Of a stretch of 32,750 bases of DNA, positions 6,912-16,036 are shown piece after piece. The DNA is from an uncultured Microcaldota archaeon (lineage in GTDB: Archaea; Micrarchaeota; Micrarchaeia; Norongarragalinales; Norongarragalinaceae). A program made the translations under genes and the position numbers. The notes under the pieces are model-generated. The model made no database searches. It was given only the letters and a program-made list of their open reading frames with translations, and was not told where the DNA came from. The stretch is from positions 1 through 32,750 of the forward strand of contig CAITNU010000026.1 in assembly GCA_903893865.1 (NCBI GenBank). Direction: 5' to 3'. Every line of letters begins with the position of its first letter. The first letter of the stretch is position 1.

Positions 6912-9692
6912 TTGACGACGCCTGCAAACGCCGACGAAAAACAAAAACAACAAAAACAAGTTTTTCAGTGCATGAGCGCGAGCGAATCGCTGCGCGCGCT
7001 CGACTCGAACGAAAGCGGGCTCAACGCCGCGGAAGCGAAAACGCGGCTTGCGCGCTTCGGGCCGAACGCGCTGAAAGCGAAGCGCAAGCAAAGCGCGCTC
7101 GCGATGTTTTTCGACCAGTTCAAGGATTTTCTCATAATCGTCTTGATAATCGCCGCGGTAATTTCCGCGTTTTTAGGCGAAACACTCGACGCGGCGGCGA
7201 TTCTCGCGATAGTGTTGCTCAACGCCGTAATCGGCTTCGCGCAAGAATACCGCGCGGAAAAAGCCATCGAAGCGCTCAAGAAACTCGCCGCGCCTAAGGC
7301 GCGCGTCCTGCGCGACGGAAAGGAAGAGCGAATCGACGCAGCCGAACTCGTTCCAGGCGACGTTATCGTTATCGAGGAAGGCGACAAGATTCCAGCTGAC
7401 TGCCGACTGCTGGAAGCAATAAGCCTCGAGGCGGACGAAGCGTCGCTTACAGGCGAAAGCATTCCAGCGAAAAAAGACGCCGGCAGCCGAGTCGGCGAAA
7501 AAGAGCCGGTCAACGAGTGGAAGAACTGCTTATTTTTGGGAACGTCGGTGACGCGCGGCAGAGGCAAAGCCGTTATCTTCGCTACGGGAATGCAGACGCA
7601 AATCGGCGCGATTGCGACCATGGTGAGCGAAGCGGGCGAAGAACAAACGCCGTTGCAGCGCAAGCTGGACGCCATGGGCAAGCAACTCGGCATAGCAGCG
7701 CTCGCGATTTGCGTAATAATATTCATAGTCGGAGCGTTCGTGCAGAACACCCCTCTCCTCGAAATGTTTTTGATTTCAGTTTCGCTCGCCGTAGCCGCGA
7801 TTCCGGAAAGCCTTCCCGCAGTAGTCACGATTTCGTTGGCCATGGGCGTGCAGCGAATGGCGCGCAAGCACGCGATTATTCGCCGCTTGCCCGCGGTGGA
7901 AGCCTTAGGGAGCGCCACCGTGATTTGCACAGACAAGACGGGAACGCTGACGAAAAGCGAGCTCACGGCGCGCCGTTTTTTCGTTGACGGCGAGTTCGTG
8001 GACGTGAGCGGCGAAGGCTATTCGCTGAAAGGCGGTTTCGAGCAGAAAGGCAAAGCGATTTCGCCGCTCAAGAATAACGAGCTTCTCGAACTAATGCGGT
8101 GCGGCGTGTTGTGCAACAACTCGGCGCTGTCGTTCAATAAAGGAGACAAGAACGCTAGCATTGTCGGCGACCCGACTGAAGCGTGCCTGCTCGTCGCGGC
8201 GGAAAAAGCGGGAATCGACTACCGCGAAACGCAGGCCGAAAACGCTTTCGTGAGCGAAGCGCCTTTCGACAGCAAGCGCAAGATGATGACCGTTGTGCGC
8301 AAAACCGGCGACGGGCTAAAGGCGTTCGTGAAAGGCGCGCCGGAAATGGTTTTGGAAAAAAGCGCGTTCGTGCTCGAAAAAGGCAGGGAACGCAAAATAA
8401 CTGCGCGCGACCGCGAAGCGTTTCTCAAAGCGAACAAGGAAATGGCGAGCGCCGCGTTGCGCGTGCTCGGCTTCGCTTACCGCGACGTCAGCGAACGCGA
8501 AGCGAAAAATGCTGAGACAATTGAAGAAAAACTCGTTTTCGTGGGACTCGCGGGAATGATTGACCCGCCGAGGCAGGAAGCGAAGGAAGCGATTCGCGCT
8601 TGCCACGAAGCGGGAATCCGCGTGATAATGGTTACGGGCGACAATCCTTACACCGCGCACGCGATAGCGCGCGAACTCGGCATGATCACCGACGCGAAAT
8701 ACAAAATCGTGAACGGAAGCGAAATCAACGATTTGAGCGATGCCGCGTTAGCGCGAGTGGCGCGCGACGCGGTAGTTTTCGCGCGAGTGGCACCGGAGCA
8801 CAAGCTGCGCATAATCAAGGCGCTCAAGGCGAACGGCGAAGTCGTCGCAATGACTGGCGACGGAGTCAACGATGCGCCAGCGATTAAGACTGCGGACATC
8901 GGCGTAGCGATGGGCATCACCGGAACGGACGTCGCGAAGGAAGCCAGCGACATGATTATTACGGACGATAATTTCGCTAGCATCGAGCGCGCTGTCGAGG
9001 AAGGGAGAATCGTTTACGACAACATCGTCAAAGCCGTGCGTTACCTGCTTTCTTGCAACATCGGCGAGTTGTTCACGCTTTTCTTCGCGATAATAGGCGG
9101 TTTGAGGAGTCCCTTTTTAGCGGGATTGCAGATTCCGCTCATGCCCCTGCAAATATTGTGGATGAACATCATTACCGACAGTCCGCCTGCTCTCGCGCTC
9201 GCGATGAATCCGGCAGATTCCGACGTTATGAGCCGCAAGCCGCGCAACCCCAAGGAAAATATTTTATCTCGCGCGTTCTTGACTCAAATGGCTTTTGTGG
9301 GCGCGCTGCTCACGATAGTCGTGCTCGGCGTGTTCGTCGCCTACTTGAATTGGGACGCTGTCGAAGCGGCGAAAGCGGGCACGATGGCTTTCAGCGTGAT
9401 AATATTGTTCCAACAATTCTTTGCTTTCGAAGCGGGCTGCGCGAAAAACAGGAGCATTCTCGAAACCGGCTTGTTCAGGAACAAGTGGTTGTGGCTGGCG
9501 TTCGCATTTTGCCTGGCAACGCAGGTCTTGCTCACCGAGTGGGGACCCGCGCAAGCGGTTTTCAAAACCGTTTCGCTTAACGCGTTCGACTGGCTCGTCG
9601 TTCTCGCACTTTCGTCAACCGCGCTGATATTGCCCGAAATCGCGAAACTAGTTAAAAAGAAGCCTGGCGAAGCGGCGGAAAACGCTTGCTGA
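6912..9692 (+). CDS. P-type ATPase, Ca2+-transporting type (P2)
   Basis: The 926-aa protein has the full P2 layout: N-terminal cation-ATPase domain, actuator motif SLTGES, phosphorylation motif DKTGTLT (D about residue 341), nucleotide domain, hinge TGDGVNDAPA (about residue 647), and about ten membrane helices. The ion-site residues of SERCA are kept: PESLP in M4 (E309 equivalent), SCNIGE in M5 (N768, E771), MNIITD in M6 (N796, T799, D800) and an acidic residue in M8 (FFAFEAGC). Calcium export is therefore likely, though manganese or another cation is possible. The TTG start at 6912 is supported by GAGGGA eight bases upstream. No regulator is adjacent. Confidence 0.93.
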   Translation: MTTPANADEKQKQQKQVFQCMSASESLRALDSNESGLNAAEAKTRLARFGPNALKAKRKQSALAMFFDQFKDFLIIVLIIAAVISAFLGETLDAAAILAIVLLNAVIGFAQEYRAEKAIEALKKLAAPKARVLRDGKEERIDAAELVPGDVIVIEEGDKIPADCRLLEAISLEADEASLTGESIPAKKDAGSRVGEKEPVNEWKNCLFLGTSVTRGRGKAVIFATGMQTQIGAIATMVSEAGEEQTPLQRKLDAMGKQLGIAALAICVIIFIVGAFVQNTPLLEMFLISVSLAVAAIPESLPAVVTISLAMGVQRMARKHAIIRRLPAVEALGSATVICTDKTGTLTKSELTARRFFVDGEFVDVSGEGYSLKGGFEQKGKAISPLKNNELLELMRCGVLCNNSALSFNKGDKNASIVGDPTEACLLVAAEKAGIDYRETQAENAFVSEAPFDSKRKMMTVVRKTGDGLKAFVKGAPEMVLEKSAFVLEKGRERKITARDREAFLKANKEMASAALRVLGFAYRDVSEREAKNAETIEEKLVFVGLAGMIDPPRQEAKEAIRACHEAGIRVIMVTGDNPYTAHAIARELGMITDAKYKIVNGSEINDLSDAALARVARDAVVFARVAPEHKLRIIKALKANGEVVAMTGDGVNDAPAIKTADIGVAMGITGTDVAKEASDMIITDDNFASIERAVEEGRIVYDNIVKAVRYLLSCNIGELFTLFFAIIGGLRSPFLAGLQIPLMPLQILWMNIITDSPPALALAMNPADSDVMSRKPRNPKENILSRAFLTQMAFVGALLTIVVLGVFVAYLNWDAVEAAKAGTMAFSVIILFQQFFAFEAGCAKNRSILETGLFRNKWLWLAFAFCLATQVLLTEWGPAQAVFKTVSLNAFDWLVVLALSSTALILPEIAKLVKKKPGEAAENAC

Positions 9693-9709
9693 AACTCGCA
9701 ACGCCGCCG

Positions 9710-9979
9710 CTACCTTTTTTTCTTGAGCGCTTTAAGCAGCGAATCCACGCGCTCGTCGAGGTAATGCTTGTCTATCTTGTTGTCGAGAGCCGAATCGATT
9801 TTGTCGAGTTCCTTCTTCAATGCGATCGCCGCGTCTTCCAGCCCAGCAATTTTGTGTTCGACGTCGGCGAAACCTGCGTCCGCAGCCTTGCGAAAATCGT
9901 ACATCGTTTTGACGAGCCAAGCGAAAACGCCGAGAATAACGACTACGAGCACGAAAGCGATTACTCCGAAGTCACTCAT
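9710..9979 (-). CDS. small membrane protein with coiled coil
   Basis: The 89-aa product has one N-terminal transmembrane helix (about residues 6-23), then a long charged helix with heptad-like hydrophobic spacing (residues 30-85) that ends in KKKR. I do not recognise a family. It converges with the ATPase gene 18 bases away. The next minus-strand gene (10037-10396) has the same one-TM plus coiled-coil design, so the two may be partners or distant paralogues. Confidence 0.65.
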   Translation of the reverse strand: MSDFGVIAFVLVVVILGVFAWLVKTMYDFRKAADAGFADVEHKIAGLEDAAIALKKELDKIDSALDNKIDKHYLDERVDSLLKALKKKR

Positions 9980-10036
9980 TCAAACCACCCGCCCTTCCAA
10001 CCAAAAATAAAAAACTAATTCGAAAACCCGTTCCGC

Positions 10037-10396
10037 TTAATCCTTATCCTCGCGCTCTTTACCTTGCTTCCGCTTTCCAGTCGCGCGCACTGCGACGACC
10101 CGCTCGCGCTGTTTCTGAAGTTGCTGCAACTCTTTCTCCTCTTCTAGCTCGCGCGCCGCATCAACAAGCTTTTTTTCGACGAGCGTGGCCGTAACCTTCT
10201 CAGAGGCTTTGACGCCCAGCTTAGCCATGGATTTGCGGAACTCGTTCAAGTAAAAACTGATTTCGCCCAACCGGCTGTTGGCGTCGCCGAATCTGCGCCG
10301 CGTTTTCCGCGAAAACCAGTAAAGCGCCAGCGCGTAAGCTACTAATCCGAGAAGAAAAAAGCCCACGACGATGGCGAAAAGCTCTATTGCGTCCAT
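10037..10396 (-). CDS. small membrane protein with coiled-coil cytoplasmic tail
   Basis: From the ATG at 10396 the product is 119 aa. A transmembrane helix (about residues 5-28) is followed by a basic stop-transfer (SRKTRRR), an amphipathic helix, and a highly charged tail rich in E, K, Q and R. The ATG is preferred over the TTG at 10429 because GGGTGGG sits four bases before it. The family is unknown. It lies 57 bases upstream of the 9710-9979 gene on the same strand, so co-transcription is likely. Confidence 0.65.
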   Translation of the reverse strand: MDAIELFAIVVGFFLLGLVAYALALYWFSRKTRRRFGDANSRLGEISFYLNEFRKSMAKLGVKASEKVTATLVEKKLVDAARELEEEKELQQLQKQRERVVAVRATGKRKQGKEREDKD

Positions 10397-10505
10397 CAAC
10401 CCACCCAAAAAAAAACTGCGAAACGTCAAACGCGTTCAATTCTTGTGCAACGACGTATTTAATTGTTGTTTATAATTGTTTTTCACTCAGAGATTGCTCT
10501 GCCGC

Positions 10506-11399
10506 TCATTTCAAGTTTCCGCCGCGAATCGCCGCCGCGTTCTGCCGAATCTTGAAAACAGCGATGCAAAGCAGCGCAACGCAAACGAACGCGAGAAGGA
10601 AAAGCCAGTCCGCACTCGCCGGACGCACGACGTTCAACTGCAGGTAAGCGCGTCCGAATACAGATTCGCCGCCGCCAGAAACCACCGCGTTAGTCACGAA
10701 ATTCCCTTCAGCGCTCGGCGTCCACTCGACTTGAAGCACGCGCTTTTCGCCAGGCCCGACTTGCAATACCGGCGACTCGAACGAAGCAACGATTTCGCCG
10801 TTCTCGCCGCCGCTAGCGCCGTTCTCGTTTGTCGCGTTGGTTATCGCAATTTTCAGCGAGACGTTTAGCGCGTTCGAGCCGTCGTTCGAAAACAGCGCCG
10901 CAAACTTCACCGTGCGCCCAGGGTTAGCGCGCCACGAAGCGACGAGCGCATTTTCCTCGTTCTCCGCCCCGCTCATCACGACGAACCCAGAGAGCGAACC
11001 AGAGTTTTCAGGTAGGGAAGCGATAGGAGTCGAGTCGTTTGCCGTCGCAGCGGTCACGGTAAGGGAGCGCGTTTCGCTCTCGTTTTGCGCGTCTTCAGCG
11101 TCAACGCATTTGACTGACCAAATTCGTTCGCCTTCGGAAACGCTAGCGTGAACGAGGACTGGTAGGTTTTTGTAAGCCGTAATGTCCGAGAGCGCAACTG
11201 CGCCGTCTACGAGGAGGGAGCACGACAGCGGCGATTTTCCGGAAGCGCTGAATTCGAACTTGTTGTCCCCAGCTGAGGCGGTCGCGTTCGCCTCGGGTTT
11301 TTGCAGCGCGATTTCGAAAGCGCCAGCTGAACGCACAAGGAACGCGGAAGCAAGAAGCGCAAACAAAATGATGAAAGCGAAAAGCCGCACTTTCTCCAA
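10506..11399 (-). CDS. predicted surface protein with Ig-like domains and C-terminal membrane anchor
   Basis: The 297-aa product has a signal peptide (about residues 5-27) and two beta-rich, N/S/T-rich domains. The second (about 140-255) contains WRANPGRTVKFAALFSNDG and VGPGEKRVLQVEW, typical of CARDB/Ig-like adhesion modules. A C-terminal transmembrane helix (about 266-283) and a short basic tail follow. Several N-x-S/T sequons suggest glycosylation. It is probably displayed on the cell exterior. The start codon is uncertain: TTG at 11399 or GTG three codons later. Confidence 0.7.
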   Translation of the reverse strand: MEKVRLFAFIILFALLASAFLVRSAGAFEIALQKPEANATASAGDNKFEFSASGKSPLSCSLLVDGAVALSDITAYKNLPVLVHASVSEGERIWSVKCVDAEDAQNESETRSLTVTAATANDSTPIASLPENSGSLSGFVVMSGAENEENALVASWRANPGRTVKFAALFSNDGSNALNVSLKIAITNATNENGASGGENGEIVASFESPVLQVGPGEKRVLQVEWTPSAEGNFVTNAVVSGGGESVFGRAYLQLNVVRPASADWLFLLAFVCVALLCIAVFKIRQNAAAIRGGNLK

Positions 11400-11542
11400 C
11401 CCGCGTTTTTTTACGCTCGAGAGATTAAATAAAGCCTTCGATTTCGGCTTCGATTTCGAACTCGCGCGCCACCGATAATGTTTTTAAAAGGCTGGCACTA
11501 ATTCCCCCCACCGATTTTTTAAGATAGAGTGTTGTTTTCGAA

Positions 11543-12163
11543 ATGCCTTTCCACGGATTATTCGCTTGGCTGCGCGGCTTGTTCGGCTCGCGCAAGACCT
11601 TCAGCCTCGGGCTTTACGGCAGCACCAACGTTGGCAAGACCACTCTCGCGAACCGCATTTCAATGGATTGGACGGGCGAACCAGTAGGCACCGTCAGCGA
11701 GATTCCGCACGAGACGCGCGCCGTGCAGAAAAAAGAGCGGATCGAAATCAGCGTGGACGGCAAACGCTTGACGATGAATCTCCTCGACATGCCTGGAATC
11801 GCGACGAAAGTCGATTACCGCGAATTCGTTCGCTTCGGAATGAAGCCGCAGGAAGCGCAGCAGCGCGCGAAGGAAGCGACGAAAGGAATCGTCGAAGCGA
11901 TAAAGTGGCTTGAGCACGTGGACGTCGCTCTCGTCGTGATGGACGCGTGCCAAGACCCTTACACTCAAGTGAATCTCACTATTCTCGGGAATCTCGAGGC
12001 GCGGAACATCCCTGTCATAATCGTAGCGAACAAGATCGATAAAAAGAATTCCAAGCCCGAGCGCATTCGCGCGGCTTTCCCGCAGCATCGCGTAGTCGAA
12101 ATCAGCGCGTTGAAGGGAGACAACATTAACTTGCTTTACAAGGAAATCGCCAAAACGGCTTGA
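11543..12163 (+). CDS. Era-like GTP-binding protein of the Oap gene cluster
   Basis: The 206-aa GTPase shows all five G motifs: G1 GSTNVGKT (26-33), G2 around SEIPHETR, G3 DMPG, G4 NKID and G5 SALKG. The N-terminus is short and amphipathic (FHGLFAWLRGLFG), which could touch the membrane. This GTPase is commonly found beside the DUF2073 (OapB) and DUF2072 zinc-ribbon (OapC) genes in archaea, exactly as seen here. Oap means origin-associated protein, because the cluster often sits near replication origins; the molecular role is unknown. A T-rich/TTAAGA element about 25 bases before the ATG suggests a leaderless promoter. Confidence 0.88.
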   Translation: MPFHGLFAWLRGLFGSRKTFSLGLYGSTNVGKTTLANRISMDWTGEPVGTVSEIPHETRAVQKKERIEISVDGKRLTMNLLDMPGIATKVDYREFVRFGMKPQEAQQRAKEATKGIVEAIKWLEHVDVALVVMDACQDPYTQVNLTILGNLEARNIPVIIVANKIDKKNSKPERIRAAFPQHRVVEISALKGDNINLLYKEIAKTA

Positions 12164-12209
12164 AAACGGAAAAAGAATTTGGAAAATTAAAAAAACCGAG
12201 TGAACGCGA

Positions 12210-12560
12210 ATGTCAGTTCAAATAGAATTCGTTTCCGCCGCGACTCTTGCGAACAAGACTGGCGCGGAAAAAATCAGGTTCATTTTGTCGACCGTACGGC
12301 AGGACAAGATAATCGTTCTCGAGCAGGCGCTCACGCCTGCAGAGGAGAAGGAACTAATCACGCAAACCATGGGCAGCGTGTCGAAGCGTTTTCCGGGAAT
12401 CGAGGTTTCGTCGCTCAGCGACGCGCCAGCGCAGGATTTGCGTTCGATGCTCATAAAAATGCTCGGCGGAAAAACGGGACTCACGGTGGTCGGGCCGTCG
12501 AATCTCGTCAAGCAAATCAAGCGCGACCCCGGCAAACTGCGGCTGCTCACCAACGGTTGA
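12210..12560 (+). CDS. oapB: OapB family protein (DUF2073)
   Basis: The 116-aa alpha/beta protein has the DUF2073 look: MSVQIEFVSAATL at the start, KIIVLEQALTPAEEKELI in the middle, and a C-terminal GGKTGLTVVGPSNLVKQIKR. The family is archaeal. A Thermococcus member has been reported to bind a structured non-coding RNA, as I recall. It lies 46 bases after the GTPase gene and 63 bases before the zinc-ribbon gene on the same strand, a conserved triad implying a shared function. Confidence 0.87.
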   Translation: MSVQIEFVSAATLANKTGAEKIRFILSTVRQDKIIVLEQALTPAEEKELITQTMGSVSKRFPGIEVSSLSDAPAQDLRSMLIKMLGGKTGLTVVGPSNLVKQIKRDPGKLRLLTNG

Positions 12561-12623
12561 AAACGCGCGAAAAACTAAAAACTGAAAACTAAACGAATTA
12601 AGCGATTGAAGGGATTATGCGTT

Positions 12624-13046
12624 ATGCCTCACAAGTGCGTGCGATGCGGGAAAGTCTTCGTAAACAACTCGCCTGAACTGCTGAAAGGCTGCAATTGCGG
12701 GAGCCGCGTGTTCGTTTTTTTGCGCGACGACCAGATTACGCTGCGAGAGCTCGAGCAAAGCGGCATAACGCCCACCGCGGAACAAAAAGAGAAGGCGGCG
12801 GAAGAGGCGATTGACTCGAAGGAACTCGCGTGGCTTGAAGAGGAGCTCGCACCGCTGACTGTCGAAAAACCCGTGTCGATCGATTACGATGCGGCCGAGA
12901 ATCTGCGCGTGCTCGAGGAAGGAGCGTACGAACTCAACATTTCTTCGTTGATGCATGGAGACCCGCTCGTCGTCAAGAGCGAGAAAGGCGTTTACTACAT
13001 TCGTTTGCCCGAATTCGCGAAGCGCCGCGTCAGAAAGAAAAAGTGA
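12624..13046 (+). CDS. oapC: OapC family zinc-ribbon protein (DUF2072)
   Basis: From the ATG at 12624 the product is 140 aa (MPHKCVRCGKVF). An N-terminal zinc ribbon is formed by C-x2-C (HKCVRCG) and C-x-C (GCNCGS). An acidic, proline-poor linker follows, then a C-terminal beta domain (YELNISSLMHGDPLVV) ending in a basic tail. GAAGGGA nine bases upstream supports this start over the TTG at 12606. It is the third member of the GTPase/OapB/OapC triad; the biochemical role is unknown. Confidence 0.87.
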   Translation: MPHKCVRCGKVFVNNSPELLKGCNCGSRVFVFLRDDQITLRELEQSGITPTAEQKEKAAEEAIDSKELAWLEEELAPLTVEKPVSIDYDAAENLRVLEEGAYELNISSLMHGDPLVVKSEKGVYYIRLPEFAKRRVRKKK

Positions 13047-13110
13047 AGAAGTCGAGAATAGTCGGGAATTCTGATTTCGCGTTTTTCAGCAAAACAGCGC
13101 AAAACCAAAT

Positions 13111-14532
13111 CTAATTGTCGTTCGCGGTTTTTCCGGTTTCGGCAAGAGGCGCGTCATAAAAACAAGGCGAGCCGGCAGACTCAAACGTTTCGTCGCCCAA
13201 ACCGCAAGACGGTTTCGCCGAACACACCGCGTATTCCTGGACGCAAGTCGCCCGTCGGTAGAAAACCACTACGCCACCGAAGTTTTCAGCGCTTTCCGTA
13301 GTGAAACCGTTCGGGCAAGGCGACAAAAACGGGAGTACGAGGCGGTAAGGCACAACAATTTTTTTCCTGCAGCGAACCTCGGTTCCGGCAACGCGCTTGC
13401 GTTCAACCGGCGTCGGCGTCGCCTCCGGGCTGGTTTGTTCAGCGGGCTCGGGATTGGAAATGGCTTCAGTTGATTGAGGCTTGCCTTCCAGAGAAAATTT
13501 CACTTCAGCTTGAAACGGATTAGTGCTCTTGCCGGAAACGTGTTTAGATTTAATCAGCTTGATGTTAACAGACTTGAGGGATGCTTCGGGGTTTTGCGAA
13601 ACCAGTAGTATCTGCTCGCCACTTTTTTTCTCTTCTAAACGAACGCCGCCCTCGGAAAAGTCGTTTGCTTGAAAACTCATTCCGCCGATTGCAACCGAAT
13701 CGCCTTCGCACAAACTGAAAACGCCAGAACCGCGGTAATTGTTGCTTAAAACCTTCAACTGCGCTTCCTCGTGAACGCCGAATTCAATTGAATCAACCTT
13801 TATTCGAGCGTCGTTTTCCGCAATCCACGGCTGATTGAGAGCCGCTTCTGCTGCGTTGCCCGTCAGTTTGACGTGGATGGTTGAGTCGGACGGCCAGTCT
13901 CGCCAATCTCTGCTAGGCTGCTGCGTTTCTTTTTGGGGTCTTCCTTTAATGCATTGATTGCCTTGAAGCACAGTCAACGCGTTTGCATTAGTAATCTTCG
14001 TTCCAGAGTTACTGTAATAAGCATCTGTTTCTCTTCCATCGGTGACAATAGTTTTTTTAAAGTAAATGCCAGACGGAAGATAATCGAAGCTGCGCACGCA
14101 AACGATTTTCGTGCTTAAAGTAACCGTTTGCGAGCCGTGTTCTTGCGAAACCTCGCCCGGCAAAAATGAAAACAGTTGCGCTGGATACGCATAAACGCCT
14201 TTCGAGTCACTTCGACTAATCTCGAGAAACGAGTCGGAAAACACTGTCTTCGTTTCCGCGTCATTGTTCGTCAAATACACTGACGACAAACTGACTTGTC
14301 CGCATTTCTTGACGGTATAAACTAGCGCGTTGGATTCGCTTCCGCTTCCGCCGTTTCCAGCTTCTCCACCTGCAAATGGAAAACCATTTGCCTGAGTCGC
14401 GCCCCTAAACTCTAAACTCACGCTAACGCTGGGCGTGGGAGTCGCTGGAGAAGCGTCTGCGTTAACCGCCCCAGCAAACAAAAAAACAGTCAGGCAAGCC
14501 GCGATGAAGCAAGCGACAGCAAAACGCACCAT
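13111..14532 (-). CDS. large secreted protein with Cys-rich C-terminus
   Basis: The 473-aa product has a clear signal peptide (about residues 4-25, ending near VNADA) and no later membrane helix, so it is probably exported and released or held by partners. The body is beta-rich with many S, T, N and sequons. A P/T/E-rich linker (about 365-385) leads to a C-terminal domain with seven cysteines (VRCRKK, LSPCPNG, RATCVQEYAVC, KPSCG, SPCFYD) that likely form disulphides. No family is recognised. The following minus-strand gene (14561-15118) is transcribed toward it and may share a transcript. Confidence 0.68.
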   Translation of the reverse strand: MVRFAVACFIAACLTVFLFAGAVNADASPATPTPSVSVSLEFRGATQANGFPFAGGEAGNGGSGSESNALVYTVKKCGQVSLSSVYLTNNDAETKTVFSDSFLEISRSDSKGVYAYPAQLFSFLPGEVSQEHGSQTVTLSTKIVCVRSFDYLPSGIYFKKTIVTDGRETDAYYSNSGTKITNANALTVLQGNQCIKGRPQKETQQPSRDWRDWPSDSTIHVKLTGNAAEAALNQPWIAENDARIKVDSIEFGVHEEAQLKVLSNNYRGSGVFSLCEGDSVAIGGMSFQANDFSEGGVRLEEKKSGEQILLVSQNPEASLKSVNIKLIKSKHVSGKSTNPFQAEVKFSLEGKPQSTEAISNPEPAEQTSPEATPTPVERKRVAGTEVRCRKKIVVPYRLVLPFLSPCPNGFTTESAENFGGVVVFYRRATCVQEYAVCSAKPSCGLGDETFESAGSPCFYDAPLAETGKTANDN

Positions 14533-14560
14533 GTTTTTCGCCGATTAAATTCTTGAGCAG

Positions 14561-15118
14561 TTACTTCAAATACCTTTTGATGCGGCGCTTCTCGTTGTTC
14601 TTGAATACCACTGTGCCCGTCGCGTTGTTCGTCGTGCGTTCTCCGAAACCGCGCGCCCGCGCTAAATCGATTTCGCTCGCTTCCCACCCGCCTTGCCGCG
14701 TTTTTTGCGCTACTATCGAAAGCGTGTTTACGACGCGACCGCCCGCCTCGCCAGCGGCGCGCACCACGTCGCTCACGGCGGCGCGCGAGGCTTCGCCGTA
14801 ACACGCTGAAAACAAAGCGATTTTCTTGTTGCGCCAAACGCCTCCGCATTTCTTTCCATTTTCTTGGTCTTCTTCTTTTCCCTTGCCGTTTTCTTTGCCG
14901 CGCAGCGCGCGCAGAACGCAGTCGCTCGCGTAATTCCAGAAGAATCGGCGGTGGGAAGTGAAACCAAGAAAAACTAGTTCCGCTTCGTTCAAGCAAGGCT
15001 CGCAAGCGTTTTTCGCGGTGGCGGGTTGTTCGCCTGCTTCGCGGCAGCCTTCGGCGATTTCGTGCGCCAAACGCAGCAAAACTTCGTCTTGCTCGCAAGC
15101 CACAACAACGATTTTCAA
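14561..15118 (-). CDS. flavodoxin-fold-like protein
   Basis: From the TTG at 15118 the product is 185 aa. The order of elements matches a flavodoxin-like fold: strand IVVVACE and helix, AELVFLGFTSHRRFF (the usual adlvflG strand), KKIALFSACYGEASRAAVSDVV (strand, loop and helix), and a final AGGRVVNTLSIV strand. FMN binding is not certain because the first phosphate loop (T/S-x-T-G-x-T) is missing. Three cysteines in the first half could be redox active or bind metal. GGAGG eight bases upstream favours this TTG over the one two codons earlier. The C-terminus is strongly basic. Confidence 0.6.
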   Translation of the reverse strand: MKIVVVACEQDEVLLRLAHEIAEGCREAGEQPATAKNACEPCLNEAELVFLGFTSHRRFFWNYASDCVLRALRGKENGKGKEEDQENGKKCGGVWRNKKIALFSACYGEASRAAVSDVVRAAGEAGGRVVNTLSIVAQKTRQGGWEASEIDLARARGFGERTTNNATGTVVFKNNEKRRIKRYLK

Positions 15119-15219
15119 GTGCAACGCCTCCCGTAAATATCAGCAAGCGCCTATTAACCAGCAGCTATTAAACGACTTTTAAATATTAACGCAGCGTATT
15201 GCAAGGCGGTGGGTTTGAA

Positions 15220-15984
15220 GTGGGCGCAAAGAAAACAAAGAAAAACAGCACAAAATTCAAAACCAAAGCTAAAGCAAAGCGCAAGAGCGAAGTGCTGGCG
15301 CGCCGCGTTTTCGTTTCTCCGAGCGTTCTAGCGATTGACTACGGGCACGCGGCGGACGAGATTCAAAAAGCCGAGCGGCTCGGCGCGGACGCGTTTCACT
15401 TCGACGTTATGGACGGGCATTTTGTTCCGAATATCTCGTTCGGCCCGGATTTCGTGCGCGACTTGCGCAAGGCAAGCAAAAAACCGTTTACGGTGCATTT
15501 GATGATTAGCGAGCCCCAGCGTTACTGGAAGGAATTCGCTAAACACCTCCGCAACGGCGACTGCATTGAATTCCACGTTGAAGCTGCGGGCGAGGAAGGC
15601 GAAGCCAACAAGTTGTTGAGTGAGATTCGTGGTTTCGGCATGCACTGCGGAATCGCGATAGACCTCGACACGCCCGCAGAACGCGCGCTGCCTTTCGTGG
15701 CGTTTGTTGACGAAATCCTCGTCATGAGCGTGAAAGCCGGCTTCGGCGGACAGTCGTTTCACCTCGGTGCTGTAGAAAAAATCAGGAAGCTGCGCGGGGC
15801 AATCGACGCGTTGCCGCGCGGCTCGAAACGGCCGTTGCTTTCAGTCGACGGAGGAGTCAACGCGGAAAGCGGCGCGATGGCTGCGCGGGCCGGCGCGGAC
15901 GTTCTCGTCGCGGGAACTAGCGTCTTCAAGGCGCAAAACGTGGGCGACGCGATTAAAGCGTTGAAGCACGCCGGCGGCGCTTGA
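15220..15984 (+). CDS. rpe: ribulose-phosphate 3-epimerase
   Basis: The protein is a TIM-barrel epimerase interconverting ribulose 5-phosphate and xylulose 5-phosphate. Visible motifs are SPSVLAIDY, HFDVMDGHFVPNISFG (metal and catalytic Asp), VHLMI, the second catalytic Asp region ILVMSVKAGFGGQSF, and the phosphate loop VDGGVNAESG. From the GTG at 15220 it has 254 aa, including an unusual basic N-terminal extension of about 30 residues. GGCGGTGGG upstream supports that GTG rather than the TTG at 15199. A TTTAAATATT box lies at about 15178-15187. Confidence 0.92.
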   Translation: MGAKKTKKNSTKFKTKAKAKRKSEVLARRVFVSPSVLAIDYGHAADEIQKAERLGADAFHFDVMDGHFVPNISFGPDFVRDLRKASKKPFTVHLMISEPQRYWKEFAKHLRNGDCIEFHVEAAGEEGEANKLLSEIRGFGMHCGIAIDLDTPAERALPFVAFVDEILVMSVKAGFGGQSFHLGAVEKIRKLRGAIDALPRGSKRPLLSVDGGVNAESGAMAARAGADVLVAGTSVFKAQNVGDAIKALKHAGGA

Positions 15985-16036
15985 AAACATATTTTTAATT
16001 AGTAGCGAATACAACAACTATTTAGAGGTGGTGATA

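Noticed and set aside
6965-7966. 333-codon minus-strand frame opposite the P-type ATPase
   Set aside because: Shadow of the ATPase coding strand; Ser/Ala-rich and without any family signature.
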